The position numbers and the translations under genes are program-made. Of a stretch of 64,000 nucleotides of DNA, positions 63,946-64,000 are shown one piece after another (position 1 is the first letter of the stretch; the number at the start of each line of letters is the position of its first letter). The notes under the pieces are model-generated. The model ran no database searches and was not told the origin of the DNA. It saw nothing but the letters and a program-made list of their open reading frames with translations. Source of the DNA: Legionella wadsworthii DSM 21896 = ATCC 33877 (GTDB lineage: Bacteria > Pseudomonadota > Gammaproteobacteria > Legionellales > Legionellaceae); the NCBI RefSeq assembly GCF_000701265.1, contig NZ_KL370759.1, positions 477,755 to 541,754 on the forward strand, given 5' to 3'.

Positions 63946-64000
63946 ATGAAAATAAAAATATTTTATTTGAGCTGGCTCAATATTTAGGAATTCAAACGCA
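63942..64000 (+). CDS. Start of a glucan-modifying enzyme, perhaps 4-alpha-glucanotransferase (runs off the window)
   Basis: The ATG overlaps the treS stop in ATGA. Only about 19 residues are visible (MNENKNILFELAQYLGIQT). The L-x-x-LA-x-x-x-GI pattern resembles the beginning of MalQ-type 4-alpha-glucanotransferases, but malto-oligosyltrehalose synthase or a branching enzyme cannot be excluded with so little sequence. Its position in the glgE-treS operon supports a role in alpha-glucan metabolism. Confidence 0.5.
   Translation, partial: MNENKNILFELAQYLGIQT

Overview
The window reads as chromosome of a Legionella-like gammaproteobacterium. It is AT-rich throughout, and it carries Legionella-style genes: RmuC beside secreted hydrolases, a PilV/PilW/PilX minor pilin set, an AaeAB-like exporter, a patatin phospholipase and large soluble proteins without signal peptides that look like Dot/Icm effector candidates. 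The genus call is inference from gene content. I saw no rRNA, tRNA, CRISPR array, prophage or intact insertion sequence.

Left part (1-23.5 kb), mostly core genes: the end of a LuxR-type regulator, a pentapeptide-repeat protein, a minus-strand run of two exported proteins plus rmuC, ligA, a Yej-type peptide importer without an adjacent ATPase, dnaE, hisC and phhB, pilVWX without pilY1 or pilE, a 0.6 kb palindromic-repeat region, an HlyD/FUSC exporter pair and mltA.

Middle part (23.5-42 kb), accessory: a polysaccharide deacetylase, a hipBA toxin-antitoxin pair with four phased operator-like sites over its promoter, and a minus-strand cluster of a BesD-type free amino acid halogenase, an SHMT-fold PLP enzyme, a LysE exporter, a flavin monooxygenase and an ABC exporter, with a divergent LysR regulator. 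The halogenase cluster is the most exciting content: the Fe/chloride and amino acid binding residues recalled for BesD all occur at one constant +1 offset. After it come a secreted GH64-like protein, a patatin phospholipase, two effector candidates and cca.

Right part (42-64 kb), a stress and storage-sugar region: an AlkB-type monooxygenase, a PfpI/DJ-1 protein, OtsA-OtsB fusion, YeeE/YedE pair, PIG-L deacetylase with a glycosyltransferase, DUF2270, an exported Hsp20-like chaperone, a receiver-less CheB and then trehalose/alpha-glucan genes: GH65 phosphorylase, a beta-phosphoglucomutase/trehalose-phosphatase fusion, GlgE, TreS-maltokinase and the start of a probable 4-alpha-glucanotransferase. 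Together these can make trehalose, break it down phosphorolytically, or turn it through maltose and maltose-1-phosphate into alpha-glucan. Three broken genes (a zinc alcohol dehydrogenase, a CxxC zinc protein and a DUF72 gene) show decay in this region.
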